Notes under the pieces: generated by a model
Seen by the model: the letters and a program-made list of their open reading frames with translations, nothing else
Told to the model about the DNA's origin: nothing
Databases searched by the model: none
Shown: positions 10,590 through 21,930 of the stretch, one piece after another
Numbering within the stretch: the first letter of the stretch is position 1
How the letters are laid out: the number at the start of each line of letters is the position of its first letter
Assembly: GCA_032433765.1 (NCBI GenBank)
Contig: JAVIAB010000092.1
Coordinates: 36,011,316 to 36,075,315 of the forward strand
DNA from: Megaustenia siamemsis
Taxonomy: Eukaryota; Mollusca; Gastropoda; Stylommatophora; Ariophantidae
Length of the DNA: 64,000 nt
Direction: 5' to 3'
Made by a program: the position numbers and the translations under genes

Positions 10590-11480
10590 TATCTATCTAT
10601 CTTTCGTTCGCCTGAAGCATTGTCTATATCTGCAATGTCGTTTCCTGTATAAATGTTACTGTCTTTTGTAATTCTTGCAGTGGCCATATAGTTTTGTCTG
10701 TAGTGTTGTATCTATGGCCAATGGATTTTCCTCAGTCTACTATATTCAGTGCAGTCTTGAAGTATGTGTTCAGCAGTCTGGGGCGCCTGTCCACATGTAC
10801 AAGTAGTTGAGGTGCCGATCTTGAATTTTGTATACATGTGACTATGGAGTCGATTGTGTCCTGTTCTGAGACGTATAATGATAACTTGTTCATATCTATT
10901 CATATTATAAAAGGCATCCTGATTTGGGGCTTGTGGTCCTCTGATTGATTTGATTATCTGTTTCTTATGATGGTATGTAACAGGTGTATCTAGTTGTGTG
11001 CCTGTTGAACCTTCCTTTGCCAATGATCTGCTTTCTCATTTCCTGGTATTCCACAGTGAGATGGGATCCACTGCAGGGCAACCCTGTGGTGCTTGCAGAG
11101 TTCAGTCAATAAGGTCTGCAGATGTGGTAATTTTCTGGATTGTAGTGCCTGGAGTACTGATCTTGCATCTGTCAAAAACACTACAGGCTGCGGGCTAAGA
11201 TTAATGTTCAGCAGTTTTTCTATTGCTAACTTTATTGCTTGTATTTCTGCATCATAATTGTGACAATATTTCCCTGTTGCTATTTATTCATATCCTAGTG
11301 TTATTTGGGTATTCTATATATGCACCTGCTCCCCCATTTTTTACTGCATTCTGTGCTGATCCATCTGTATACACACGAATCCATAGGTCTTGTGGGTATT
11401 CTTCATCCAGGAAACTGAGAGTTATTGTTTTTCGCTGTAGACTATTCTGTTCCTCTTATCAACTATTCCTTTCACTTCTG
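10590..11480 (-). pseudogene. I-clade LINE ORF2: RNase H and C-terminal CCHC region
   Basis: The minus strand encodes the RNase H domain seen intact at 33993-35828. It shows the LTDARSVLQAL aspartate region, WIPSHCGIPGNEKAD with the late catalytic Asp, and a C-terminal CTCG...H....C motif. RNase H removes RNA from the RNA:DNA hybrid during retrotransposition. At least three frameshifts break it (for example near 11020 and 11470), mostly single-base differences from the 35-kb copy. The equivalent stop codon lies near 10623. Confidence 0.75.
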
Positions 11481-11539
11481 TCCGTATTGAACTGATAATC
11501 CAGATTCCTCTGTCCAGGGAGTCTGTTCTGGTATGGCAG

Positions 11540-12973
11540 TAGGGGGTTAACAGCTTTGCATGTCTGGTGTTTGTCTACTAATACGCTTGGCTTGGTGGAT
11601 AAAACTGCTTCTCTTAAGTCGTCCCAATGCAAGATTTTGGAATCGGTCCTTCATTGGATGTCTCGGCATGCAAGCAAATTTTTCTGCCTGTATCAGCACC
11701 TTTGTGTCCCTCCGTTCTCTCAGTGCTGGTATCCTCCACAATTTCTCCATCTCTAATATTGGTGTTGATTTCATTGCTCCTGTGATGACCCTAAGTGCCT
11801 GGTTTTGTACTTTATCCAGTTCTTGAAGTGTGGTGTTTGATGCTGAACACCATGCAGATGATCCATATTCTAAATGTGGGCGTATACTCTGTTGGTAAAC
11901 TTACTGAGTATTTTCCCACTCGCACCCCACGTAGTTCCACACAGCTTTCTTAGAATAGCCAATTTTCTCCTTGCTTTTTGGGTTGCCTTATTTATCTGCT
12001 GTTTCCAAGATAGTTTGTTATCAAATGTACTCCGAGATACGTAGCCTGTATGTCTTCTTCAACAGGCTCATTGTTTATATAGATGGCTCCTGCTTTTTTT
12101 TTTGGGGAAAGAGTGAAAAGTGTAGACTGCATTGTCTGTATTGATGCTGATACACCATCTATTTGTCCATGAATTCAGTGCATTCATAGCTCTTTGTAAC
12201 AATTTGGAGGCCACTGTTGCATACTCCTCTGTGCACCACATTACCAAGTCATCTGCATACATTGCCACTTTGATACCATGTGGTATTCAGTAACTAGGTC
12301 ATTGATGTAGATCAGAAAAAAGTGTTGGAGATAGTACCCCTCCCTGTGGAACGCCCTGGCGCAGTAAGACCTTCTTACTCTTAAGACCATCCAGTTGCAC
12401 TCTGGCTCTCCTGTTATGCAGGTATGCTTTGACCCATTTGTACATCCTGCCATTTACTCCATAATTTCTCAGTTTCTTCAAAAGCCCTTCCTTCCATACC
12501 TTATCAAATGCTTTCTTTAGGTCTATCCATGCTGCTAGTACCAGTTTCTTTTCTTGAAACGCATCCTCAATTTCCTGGGAAAGATAGGTTGCCTGATCTT
12601 CGGTAGAGTAACACTGTCTAAAGCTGCTTGTTGTGGGACAGGAGATTTTCACTTTCAGGTACCACTGCAGTCTGAGATTGATTATACGTTCCATTGTTTT
12701 ACACAAACAGCTTGTAAGGCTGATTGGTCTATAGCTGGATGTCATTGAACCATCTTTTCCTGGCTTTAGTAATGGTATCATAATGGCTTCTCTCCATGCC
12801 TGTGGCACCTTTACCTGTGATCCAGCAAATGTTGTAGATCTGCAGTAGTTTTGCTTAGCTGCAGTTCCCAAGTTCTTAATCATTTCATTAGACACTCCAT
12901 CACTACCTGGTGACTTTTTCATTTTTAATTGGATATTGCCAGCTCTAGCTCTCTTTGTGTAATGGGTATTCAT
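11540..12973 (-). pseudogene. I-clade LINE ORF2: reverse transcriptase domain
   Basis: Finger and palm motifs are readable on the minus strand. They are KKSPGSDGVSNEM, PLLKPGKDGSMTSSYRPISL, the palm WIDLKKAFDKVWKEGL, RQGVPQGGVLSPTLF, and AMYADDLVMW at about 12250-12270 with the catalytic YADD. The thumb region (IRPHLEYGSSAW) lies at about 11880. The longest single frame is 224 codons (12299-12973); single-base losses shift the frame after TLF and again within the thumb. The domain copies element RNA into cDNA at the nicked target. Confidence 0.8.
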
Positions 12974-13295
12974 GACTTCATGTGCAGTCTCTTCTTGTCT
13001 TGCATTTTGTTGTTTTAGACGGGTCTCTTGACGTTTCTCTAGGCTATTTCAATATTGTTGTCATTTGCAAAGGAGTCTGCAAAGTGATTTGCTGCATGTT
13101 TACCTGTTAGAATGTTTCCATCCTTCTTCAGTGTAATTTTTGTGTTCCCTTCTGTACCTCATCATTCAGCTGTTTTACAAGCTTCCACACTTTTTTTGTG
13201 TCTCGTTCTAGATTCATGTACTCTGTTTTCTCTTTCCAACTTCTCCGTCTGGCTTGTAGTTTAGCCCATTGAAATTGGCTTTAGCATGCTGATAG

Positions 13296-14237
13296 TTATT
13301 GTGGTTTCCTGGCAGGGGTTATTTTCTGCTTGTTTTCGAGATGTTTCCATGTCAGTGGCAGTTGCTCTAGTTCACTATTCCAGTATGGTTTGTAGTGTTT
13401 CCGTGCCCCTCTGGGTATTGTTTCACTGGCAGCTTGTATTATTAGTCTACTGAATTCATCAACTATTTTGTTGATGTCTCTGTCTGTATTTAGATCTTTA
13501 GTCAGTACACTGGTGTAATGTTGATACATTTTCCAGTCTGCCTTTTTGTAATTCCATCTGGAGAGAGTGCTGCTCTCCCTGACGGCCTCATTTTGCACCA
13601 CTAGAAAGACAGGTCGGTGGTCGCTGCCTCCAAGTTGTTTCCCAACAATACGTGTGATATTCCAATCCAGGTCTGGTGAATGGAAAGCAAGGTCTGGTGT
13701 AGTGTGTAGATGTGGTATGCCATGATCTGGAATAGAATGTTGGTGGATCTGTTGCCTGGTTAATAGTATAAGCCCATTGTCATCCTGCCAATTTTCAAGT
13801 TCTTCACCTCTCTTGTCCATATCTTCATAGCCCCAGCTCTGTGAATGGCTGTTAAAGTCTCCACATACAATTATTCTTTCTTTTAATGTAATTGTGTCTA
13901 GTGCTAGTGGGCGGTCACTCGGACAGTAGTAGTTTAGTAGATGGAAGTCTGTATTTCCTGTCCTGAGTGCAGTATTTGATATTCCGCCCCCATCATATAC
14001 TTCAATCTGAATGCATTAATGTTGTTCCTTACAAGAGTCAGTATTCCGCCCTTGGGTCTATTTTTTTTCCAGATCGGTAGCACTGGTATCCCTAATCTTC
14101 AAGGCTATGTCGTTGTTTAGATGGGTTTCCTGCAAACAGCATATGCTTACTTGTTCTTCATGCAGGATATTTTCTAATTCTATCTTTTTACTGTACCCAT
14201 CTCTTTTGCTGTTGATGCCTTCAGCATTCCAGTGCAT
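13296..14237 (-). pseudogene. I-clade LINE ORF2: APE-type endonuclease
   Basis: ORF2 starts at an ATG at 14237 (minus): MHWNAEGINSKRDGY, then the QETHL motif of APE endonucleases, then GDFNSHSQSWGYED, and finally GSDHRPVFL at about 13610-13640. These are the expected catalytic and metal-binding motifs in the right order. One frame break near 14070 follows a run of T on the plus strand. The rest reads open from 13820 to 13296 into the EN-RT linker. The enzyme nicks the target DNA to start target-primed reverse transcription. Confidence 0.75.
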
Positions 14238-14251
14238 TATTTTGAGTGGTC

Positions 14252-14593
14252 TTATTTTGGGTTGGCCAGTAACTTATTCTCTCGCCCCCTGACTCCACAG
14301 AGCGATTGAGAAGGACATCCAGTAATATAGGTTGGGCCCTTTCGAGGCTGAGGGCCCGGCGCTGCACCTGCCTGAGTGTCCATCACAGGGCGAGTGCCAT
14401 ATCGATTTGCAGTTATAGGCATGCTTCCATTGCGTGAGTGCGTGGCATCCTGATTTTTGTAGTGCGCCTTTGGCTGGTTGCCTCCGACTTCAGCACTTAA
14501 AATTGCTAGAGCAGACTGTGGTCTTGCACGGTGGTAGGAAGGCTGGCCAGTCTTGGTTTTCAGTCCCTGGTGACTGTTAAGCCCCATCCCCAC
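14252..14593 (-). pseudogene. I-clade LINE ORF1, C-terminal remnant
   Basis: A 113-codon frame ends just upstream of the ORF2 start. The protein is basic and rich in Gln, Pro, Arg and Gly (for example KTGQPSYHRARPQS), as expected for the tail of an RNA-binding ORF1. No zinc knuckle is visible. The position just before the endonuclease start supports the call; the sequence alone would not. Confidence 0.4.
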
Positions 14594-15971
14594 GACAAGG
14601 AGCTGGCCTTGATGGGACTAAAGATCTTATGATATATATGGCATTGCTCGTTCCTGTATCTCTAACAAAATCACGCTGTTCATCATTAATTTCTGGACTG
14701 ATTTTGTTTCGCACTCTTATCATGATGATTCTCAGTAATATCTTAGTCATGTGAATCATAAGGTTATGTGCGATGATCATCGCATTTCAATCGCATCCGA
14801 TTTCTTTGATAGGGCTATGAATATAGATTGAGCATGTCGTCTGGTATATATCCCGCTGTTGTAGATATCATTCAATATTTTGTCATTATTTCTATTTCAA
14901 AATCGCCCCATGACTTCAATCTCTTCTTTAGTTATATTATCTGGTCCAGGAACTTTTGTGCTATCATATTGCGCAAGCATCTTTCATACTTCTTTGAGCA
15001 TTTCTGGTCCTTCCCATTATGCTTAATATTACTCCTTTCCCTTCGTCATTATAAAAGATCTTTAATATATTATGTCCTTATGCTTTCTGTTTCAGTCAAC
15101 AGGTCTCCTTCCTTTGATCTAAATATCCAGTTTTTGATTGCGTTTTCTTCCTGTTAATTCTTCAATTTGTTTGTAAATAGCTTTGGCATCTCTTTTTGTG
15201 CATTTCAATCTCTTTCATCTTTGTTTTAGTCATGCTTCTTTTGCTTCATTGCATTTTATTACAATTCTTTATTTAATCTCCTTATACTCATTTTTATTTT
15301 CTTTATCTTTTCTTCTTGTATCCATTAGCAAAATGTTCTGTCATCCATTTCTTTTTGAATTTGTCGTCACTGGTGGTATGCAGTCTTGATGTTGTAATGT
15401 ATGTAAAATATGAGTGAACGCGCCCCTATATAAGGTACGGCGACTCTATTTCTCTCTTTGCTTTTGCGGCTTTTGACATCTGTTTTCATTTTTTTTAAAC
15501 TGTCTCTATAAAAAAAAATGATGATACTGAAGCTAAAGTCGATTTGTACATAGTTTAGTTTTATTTGTTTTATATTCTGCTCTTTATAGAATTAGTGGTG
15601 AACAAAAAAAAAAAACTTCATTGCATCGGTTATATTAAAAGTAAAACATGAATGTGTTAACTTATAATAGAAAGATGTGATGATGGCTATCGAATTATGG
15701 CACAAATGTGTGCTTTCATTCAAACCTAAGATAGACAAGGAGAGATGAAGGTTAGCGAGAGAGCGAGAGAGAGAGAGATGGAGAGTGCAGCTTGGGGAGA
15801 TAAAATTGTCATGACAACTTAGACGTCAAAGCAAGTCCAGTTACTCTGTCTATCCCTGACCTTGAGATAATTAAATGTTTTTTCCGCTGTCATGGCGGCT
15901 ACGTGTCGGTAGTTTTATTCGGCTCTTGCTGATATATTTAAATGTATTACGCGACAGTCTAGTTGTGGGAT

Positions 15972-16337
15972 GGGGTGTCCGGTTAGCGCAATCGATAAGG
16001 CGGTTGGCTTACCACGGCAACAGCCGGGGTTCGTACCCTGGCGAGGACACCTGGGTTTTACTAATTCCCTAAAAATTAGTGGGAGCCGCGATAGCTCAGT
16101 GGTTAGTGAACTGGACTACTACGGACAAGGGTAGGGTTCGATCCCAACCGACGGCTCCGGGTTCACCCAGCCTTAAAATGGGTACCGGATTTTTTCTGGG
16201 AAAGTAAAGCAGCACGGGCGTAATACCGACCACATTACCCAAAAATCATGTGCTGAAGGTCTGTAAAATATAGGGTCACTAACACCATATTTCCTATACG
16301 CCACTTGGCGTGACGGGGGGGTACTTTACTTTACTTA
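15972..16337 (+). mobile_element. Dimeric SINE (two tRNA-like heads) with 13-bp TSD
   Basis: A single insertion is flanked by perfect CTAGTTGTGGGAT (15959-15971 and 16338-16350). The first part (about 15972-16080) is a tRNA-like head. It has a 7-bp acceptor-like pair (GGTGTCC and GGACACC), an A box in TTAGCGCAATCGATAAGG and a B box GGTTCGTACCC. The second part (16081-16337) is a full-length SINE-1 with its own A box TAGCTCAGTGG and B box GGTTCGATCCC, followed by the SINE-1 body. Both parts lie inside one pair of TSDs, so they moved as a unit. Confidence 0.85.
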
Positions 16338-16734
16338 CTAGTTGTGGGATAATGTGTTGCTATTCCCCGTTTTGGTGTATGTTTTACTTCTGACGAGTGG
16401 ATGGACTGTGAACTTGACCAATGTTTAAGTGGAATATGATTTATTCTTCTTTGTGTATTGTGTTCGCGGTTCGACAGGCAAACACATAGTTCGACAACAA
16501 TGGCGCCAGTCGGGTATGTCCAACCAGAATGTAAAATGTCTGTGACGGTGGATGGGGTGGATGAATCAGAAATGATCAACGGCCCAGAAAGCGAAACAGC
16601 AAAGTGTGTGTGGTACACATGAGGCATATTCAGGACACAAAAGATGAATATGGTAGACCACCGTGAAAGAGATTGGAGCCTCATCACGTAACATTTCAAA
16701 GAAAGCCATGGAGAGAAATTCTAACTTTTGTCAT

Positions 16735-17590
16735 AAGAACAAACTAAAAATAACTACATGGAATTTTATGACCTTATACCGAGAAGGAAAATTAGAAAAT
16801 CTTATGGTAGAAGCAAAACGATTAAAATGTAAATAATTTAGGCAATAATCATAACCTAAGATATGCTGATGATACTGTTCTACTAGCAGAAAATCCTAAA
16901 GATCTACAACAATTACTTAATGAAATAACATGACAAGAACAAAATATATGGGAAAGAAAATTCTCAGACCTACAAATAAATATCAAAGTTGAAGGAATAC
17001 ACCCGGAGACAGTTCAGAGCTACAACTATCTGGGACATATTATAACCAGTGATGGTAAATGTAAAACTGAAACAAACAAAAAGTAATTTTAATGTCATGA
17101 AGAACATACTAACATCAAAACAAATAACACCAGGACTAAAACTAAGAATGGCAAAATTTTACATCTTCTCAATATTCCTGTATGGTGCAGAAACATGGAC
17201 GTTAGACAAGAAAACAGAACCGAAAATGTAAGTCTTTGAAATGTGGATTTATAGAAGAATAGGTAAAATTGGATGGAAAGAAGAGAAAACAAACGATGAA
17301 GTTTTAAAACAACTAAAAATGAAAAGAGAACTACCAAACACAATTAGAACAAGACAAATGAAATTTGTGGGGCATGTTAAAGACATAACAGCCTACTAAA
17401 AGTAATATTGGAAGGGAAAATACAAGTAAAGAGGCAGAGGCAGACCAAGACTAACATGGACGAGTAACATCAAAAGATGGAGAAGTTAACCTATGACAAT
17501 CTGCACCATCAAAGCAAGAGACATAGTGGAATGGCGCTCCATAGTAGCCAACCTTCGATGCGGAGACGGCACTCAATGATGATGATGAAA
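16735..17590 (+). mobile_element. RTE-type LINE with a large internal deletion
   Basis: The endonuclease start is readable (KLKITTW, then LYREGKLENLMVEAKRLK, 16740-16830). It then jumps directly to the RT palm (NLRYADDTVLLAENPKDLQQ, from about 16850). The thumb and C-terminal domain follow, with TYNYLGHIITSDGKC, YGAETWTLDKK and FVGHV, to the 3' end with WTSNIKRW and a TGATGATGATGA tail at 17576-17587. Roughly the second half of EN and the first half of RT are missing. Several stops make the copy dead. The sequence 16350-16735 upstream is unassigned. Confidence 0.7.
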
Positions 17591-17982
17591 TATGTTTGGG
17601 TTATCGTAAAATACAAACCTCATTGTGTTTGAAGCAACCACAGTTTCAAGAGATCAGGCTAATTTTGTGTGGAAGGATTATTCTTGATCCTTCTTAACGA
17701 TCCTCCAGAAAACCAAGCTCCGATGAGCCACATTGCTTGGTCATATCTTCTTCCCAATCCTTTGAGAGTTGACTTCTGATTCGCTGCGTTTTATTTTTGT
17801 TTCGACAACATAGTGGACACTCACCGTTGAACAAAAACATGTGTATAAAACCAATGATGAATACGATTTTAATGAAGTAAATTGGATAATATTTTCTGTG
17901 TTGTTAGGTTAAAGGGCGCACATATACACACTGAGAAAGATAGGCACATACACATACATATGCTGAGACATGTAGACTTAAA

Positions 17983-18005
17983 CATACACACACACACACA
18001 CACAT
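17983..18005. repeat. (CA)n microsatellite
   Basis: About eleven CA dinucleotides within a CA/TA-rich stretch. Confidence 0.9.
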
Positions 18006-18253
18006 ATCACATGAATACTCAGACTAAATTGTATTTCCATATTCACAATATTTCTAAGAAAATAGAGATAAAGCACACATCTTACTGTATGTTAGTGCAA
18101 CAGCATATTGTATGGGCTATGTGGTCAGTAATACGCTAGGGCGCCCCACTTTCCAATTAAAATCCTATATCCATTAAAGGTCGGGTGGACCTGAGAGCAA
18201 CCTACCACGATCGAACCCCGAGTAATTATTAAGTGACCAAAATATATAAAAGG

Positions 18254-18325
18254 GAGGCGGGCGGGGGGGGGGGGGAAGAGGGAGAGGAGGCGGGGGAGGC
18301 GGGGGAAGAGGGAGGCGAGGGGGGG
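18254..18325 (+). repeat. G-rich purine tract, possible G-quadruplex
   Basis: A 70-bp almost pure-purine tract with seven or more G runs of three or longer, including one of 14. The minus-strand frame reading through it is a low-complexity artefact. Confidence 0.8.
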
Positions 18326-18558
18326 AGAGATGAAAAAAACTGAGGGCAAAGCTAAATCTGAGAGTAAAAATATTTGCTCAAAGAAAATGAAACACAATAA
18401 ATGTAAGTGGAAAAGAGCACTGAAAAAAGTAATAATAGAGAACACTGCATTTATATGCAGTGGTTCAGTAAGAGGAAACTCTTCAAATAAATCATTGCCT
18501 ATTTAGACAGTCTGATTACCTCTATTTGAAAGATCAAAATATAGAGTTTGCTATCACT

Positions 18559-18849
18559 GGACTTTAGTATTAGTAAAAAAAAAACAGTAAAGTACCCCCG
18601 TCACGCCAAGTGGCGTATAGGGAATATGGTGTAGTGACCATAAATTTTACAGACCTTCAGCACATGATTTTTGGGGTAATGTGGTCGGTATTACGCCCGT
18701 GCCGCTTCACTTTCCCAGAAAAAAAATCAGGTACCCATTTAAGGCTGGGTGAACCCGGAAGCAGTCGGTTGGGATCGAACCCTACCCTTGTCCTTTGTAG
18801 TCCAGTTCACTAACCACTGAGCTATCGCGGCTCCCGGACTTTAGTATTA
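18559..18849 (-). mobile_element. SINE-1 copy c, full length, 14-bp TSD
   Basis: The SINE occupies 18573-18835 on the minus strand, between perfect GGACTTTAGTATTA repeats (18559-18572 and 18836-18849). The A box (TAGCTCAGTGG) and B box (GGTTCGATCCC) are both present at the high-coordinate end. The sense 3' end is TACTTTACTG followed by ten T, so the tail is T-rich and not A-rich. Confidence 0.9.
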
Positions 18850-19785
18850 ATTATCTTAAAATGCAAACAAATAATCGAACATATTTTGTTAGGAAATAAT
18901 TTTATAAAAGAAAAAAAATAGCATTCGTATCTCACTGGAGTTGCATCCAAGCCAACACTATTAATTTCTGATTTTCATTGAAACGACGTTCAATCGGAAG
19001 ACAAAATGAAAACTTTTGAGATGTGCACAGACAAAAATAGCACGATTTATTAAAAAAAAATTGTAAAAACATAAAAAGCCCTGAAACAATTTCCGACAAG
19101 AATATCAATATTATAAATATGTCAGACGTGAAAAAAACAATGTTACAGCTCTGACGGTAATGGATTATGATCGTTGTAGATAGCCAATGCAAAGGGACGG
19201 CCGCGATATACATGAGAGCAATATCATTGTCGTATATACAAATATAAGCTCAGAATCTAACAGGATGGCAAGGAGCATAAGAGGGCGAAGATCTAATAAA
19301 ATAAACATGTCAAGCGTATGCAATAATGGGTGAATATGAAAGAAAAGCAAAACTGCTCTAGCCATTTCATCAAAAACAATATTCTAAGGAGACTTAACCT
19401 CAAAGCGCGTCACAAATGAGCTCATAAAGCGATGAACGTAGCAAGGGGCCATTAACTCAATAGAATTTCTTGCCAAAATTACTCCTTGATCTTGGTCGAC
19501 TCTGTCAAATTATGTCTCAAATTACAGAAAGTTAAACGTAATGTCTCAATGGTCCTTCCTGTGGCTTGATCATTTATGTTTTTACTGCACATTTTTCTCC
19601 TATCGATTTCACTTTCTCCGGTAACCTAATAGTGTATTCACTTTTAAGATCTGTAAACGCGTGACAAAGGGATAGTTTGTATATGACAGAATAAACGTTA
19701 AGTATACACATTTTTTTTTGAGCAAATTGACTGGCGGTAATCAACTTCTGAGTAAGAACCCTAGACCAACTGTGCAATAACTTCC

Positions 19786-20300
19786 AGAGAGTGGTCATCC
19801 AGTGGATACCATCACACTGTAATATACACGGAAACGAACGTGCAGACAAAGTAGCTAAAGTGGGAGGGAGATTACCACAAGAGAACCATCTGGTCAGCTA
19901 CTATGAAGCCAAATCCATCATCAAAGGCCAGTACTATAAAAATGGAAATAAGAACACCCAAAGTATAACGAGAGGACGGATACCTCCAACTATCAAGGAG
20001 GGATCAAGTCATCATACTTCGCCTATGCACTGGCCACAACAGAATGAGAAACCACATGTTCACCAAACTCAAAATAGGAACTACCAGCCTATGCCACTGT
20101 ACCCTGGATAACATGACAACAAAACATATTCTACAGGATTGCCCCCAGTACACAGAACTGAGAAGAGCAATGTGGTCCACACCCACCTCCCTGGAAGAAA
20201 AACTATATGGGGAACCGAATCACTTAAACAGACAGCCACCTTCATTAAAGAGTCCGGAGTCCTAGTCTGAATGAGCCATGATCGCAGAAGTAGAAGAACT
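19786..20300 (+). mobile_element. RNase H-bearing I-type LINE (family B), 3' fragment
   Basis: Starts inside the RNase H domain (VIQWIPSHCNIHGNERADK, the late His and Asp region). It continues, with a frame shift near 20010, to the CCHC-like end and the KQTATFIKESGVLV C-terminus, stopping at about 20266. It is related to but distinct from the family at 10.6-14.6 kb. Copies of the same family lie at 47600-47962 and possibly 30286-30530, both on the minus strand. The stretch 18850-19785 before it shows nothing recognisable. Confidence 0.65.
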
Positions 20301-20795
20301 TCTGAGTTAAAATCACGAGTTTATCGAATTATCAGAGATTGATAGAAGGGGTGAGAAAATATGTCGAGAGTTAGGTACACAACACAATGAGCTCGTCTCA
20401 AGACGCACAAGAAACTTGTAACAAAGCAGCGCGCAAATATCTGTGCAAATAGTGAGGAAGCTTTGAGTAACAGCGCTGAGAACTTGAATATTGAATGATG
20501 CAAATGGTGGAGACATACACATTGAAGTTACTGGCACAAACATGAGACGAGCTCTCACTCAAAGACACTTTCGAGATTCTGTTTGGGTAGCTATCTCTGG
20601 TAGACAAACATGCGTTCTGGAAAGCGAGAACTGCTACAGATGAAATGTTTACACTAATTATTCTCTGAACAGAACCAATATTGCACAAGACTAGATCTAC
20701 TGAACAGATTCTAGTGACAAATTCACAGCCACTTAAACCGGATAGTTTCGTTATGCAGTCGACAGAAATGAGTTTACTGTGAACCAGTTATGTGT

Positions 20796-21077
20796 TACAC
20801 AAGAATAAATTTTTAAAAAAAGGGAAAGGGCCCCAGTCGCGCCAAGTGGCGTATAGGGAATATGGTGTTAGTGACCATAATTTGTACAGTCCTTCGGCAC
20901 ATGATTTTTGGGTAATGTGGTCGGTATTACGCCCGTGCCACTTTACTTTCCCAGAAAAATCCGGTAACCATTTAAGACTGGAAGAACTCGGAAGTCGTCG
21001 GTCAGGATCGAACCCGACCTCTTGTCCTTTGTAGTCCAGTTCACTAACCACTGAGCTGTCGCGGCTACACAAGAATA
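20796..21077 (-). mobile_element. SINE-1 copy d, full length, 12-bp TSD
   Basis: The SINE occupies 20808-21065 on the minus strand, between TACACAAGAATA repeats (20796-20807 and 21066-21077). The A and B boxes are recognisable, with point changes, at the right end. The sense 3' end runs into CCCTTTTTTT. Confidence 0.85.
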
Positions 21078-21825
21078 CTTCAGTGAGAAGGGTGACAACA
21101 TCGCACGGTAACACCATAGGGATATTTCTCTATGACGAAGCTGGTCTAGGCTGCCACGTCATGGGGTGCCAGCTACAGGAGACGTTAACATTATTTTTTT
21201 TTTAAAACTGCATTCATACTATGCCTTTAAAAAAACAATTGAGCAACAATTTACAAATAATAATGCAGCAATGAAGTACAACAAACAACAACACACATAT
21301 ATATATATAAGGATATATACACAGATATCGCCACATGGCGATAATTTGATAGATACTCAAGAAAGGAACTTTAAAAAAGGTCACTTTCCTGCGGTCCAGA
21401 GCTTGGTCAGCTTCTGAATGAACTAACATAAATGGCAGGCTGACCTACTATGTATCTCACTGAACAGGCAGTCAGGTGAGATATAACAAGGAAGGGTTCT
21501 AAAAATATGGGGAGGTGGGTACAAGATAAACTGTGTATATCTAACTGTGGCTATGAACACCGTACAGATATGCAAAAAAGCATGTTTACATAACCATACA
21601 TATCTACACGCATAGGTGTGTATATATTACCACAAAGCGCACGAAAGAAAACCAGAAGGTGTCCAAATGTGCCAATACATATGCAGACAAATATACATAC
21701 ATGTATAGGTTCGGTAGCGCATGGGGATAAGAAATGTGTGGTAGGTATCCTATGTGTATGAGAACGATATGTTTATGTCTTGGGGAGAGAGCGAACCCAA
21801 CTGGGTCTCATTACCCATACAAACA

Positions 21826-21930
21826 TGTGGACTTAATACAAACATCTGCATAGGACAAGGATGTAGTAATGGTGCCAATTTGGACTTAAAACAAACATGT
21901 GGACTTAATACAAACATGTGGACTTAATGC
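21826..21930. repeat. 22-bp imperfect repeats
   Basis: Four interrupted occurrences of CAAACATGTGGACTTAA with short variable spacers. The remainder of 21078-22560 holds no gene I can support; it is AT/CA-rich with a run of 12 C near 21988-22000. Confidence 0.6.

Larger units (their letters stand above)
10575..14630 (-). mobile_element. I-clade LINE (4.03 kb) with 14-bp TSD
   Basis: The element occupies 10589-14616 on the minus strand, flanked by perfect ACTAAAGATCTTAT (10575-10588 and 14617-14630). The host RTE-type RT frame continues across the insertion, so this is the original target. The 3' end (low coordinates) carries a GATAGATAGATA tail. Order from 5' to 3': ORF1 tail, APE endonuclease, RT, RNase H, CCHC-like end. 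RNase H and the architecture place it in the I group of LINEs, which includes nimbus, known from the snail Biomphalaria. Most of ORF1 is absent, so it is probably 5'-truncated. Numerous single-base indels break the reading frame. Confidence 0.85.
9225..15400 (-). mobile_element. RTE-type LINE, minus strand, interrupted by a SINE and an I-clade LINE
   Basis: Three separated blocks on the minus strand make one element. The 5' block (15400-14617) encodes the linker and RT start, including KILLRIIMIRVRNKISPEIN and the GTSNAIYIIRSL motif. The next block (10588-10427) continues with the ERAIEVKTDLYLCFIDYTKAF palm motif. The last block (10213-9225) holds the degraded YADD region and the C-terminal domain, ending near an ATC/TGA-rich tail at 9225-9240. 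The gaps are an I-clade LINE (10589-14616) and a SINE (10214-10426). The endonuclease part is not recognisable. Many frameshifts and stops make it a dead copy. The 3' half matches 57801-58246 closely and is related to the better-preserved 61100-62085 copy. Confidence 0.7.

Noticed and set aside
15972..16055. A functional tRNA gene
   Set aside because: The acceptor stem and boxes are good, but the anticodon arm is irregular and the unit lies inside a TSD-flanked SINE.
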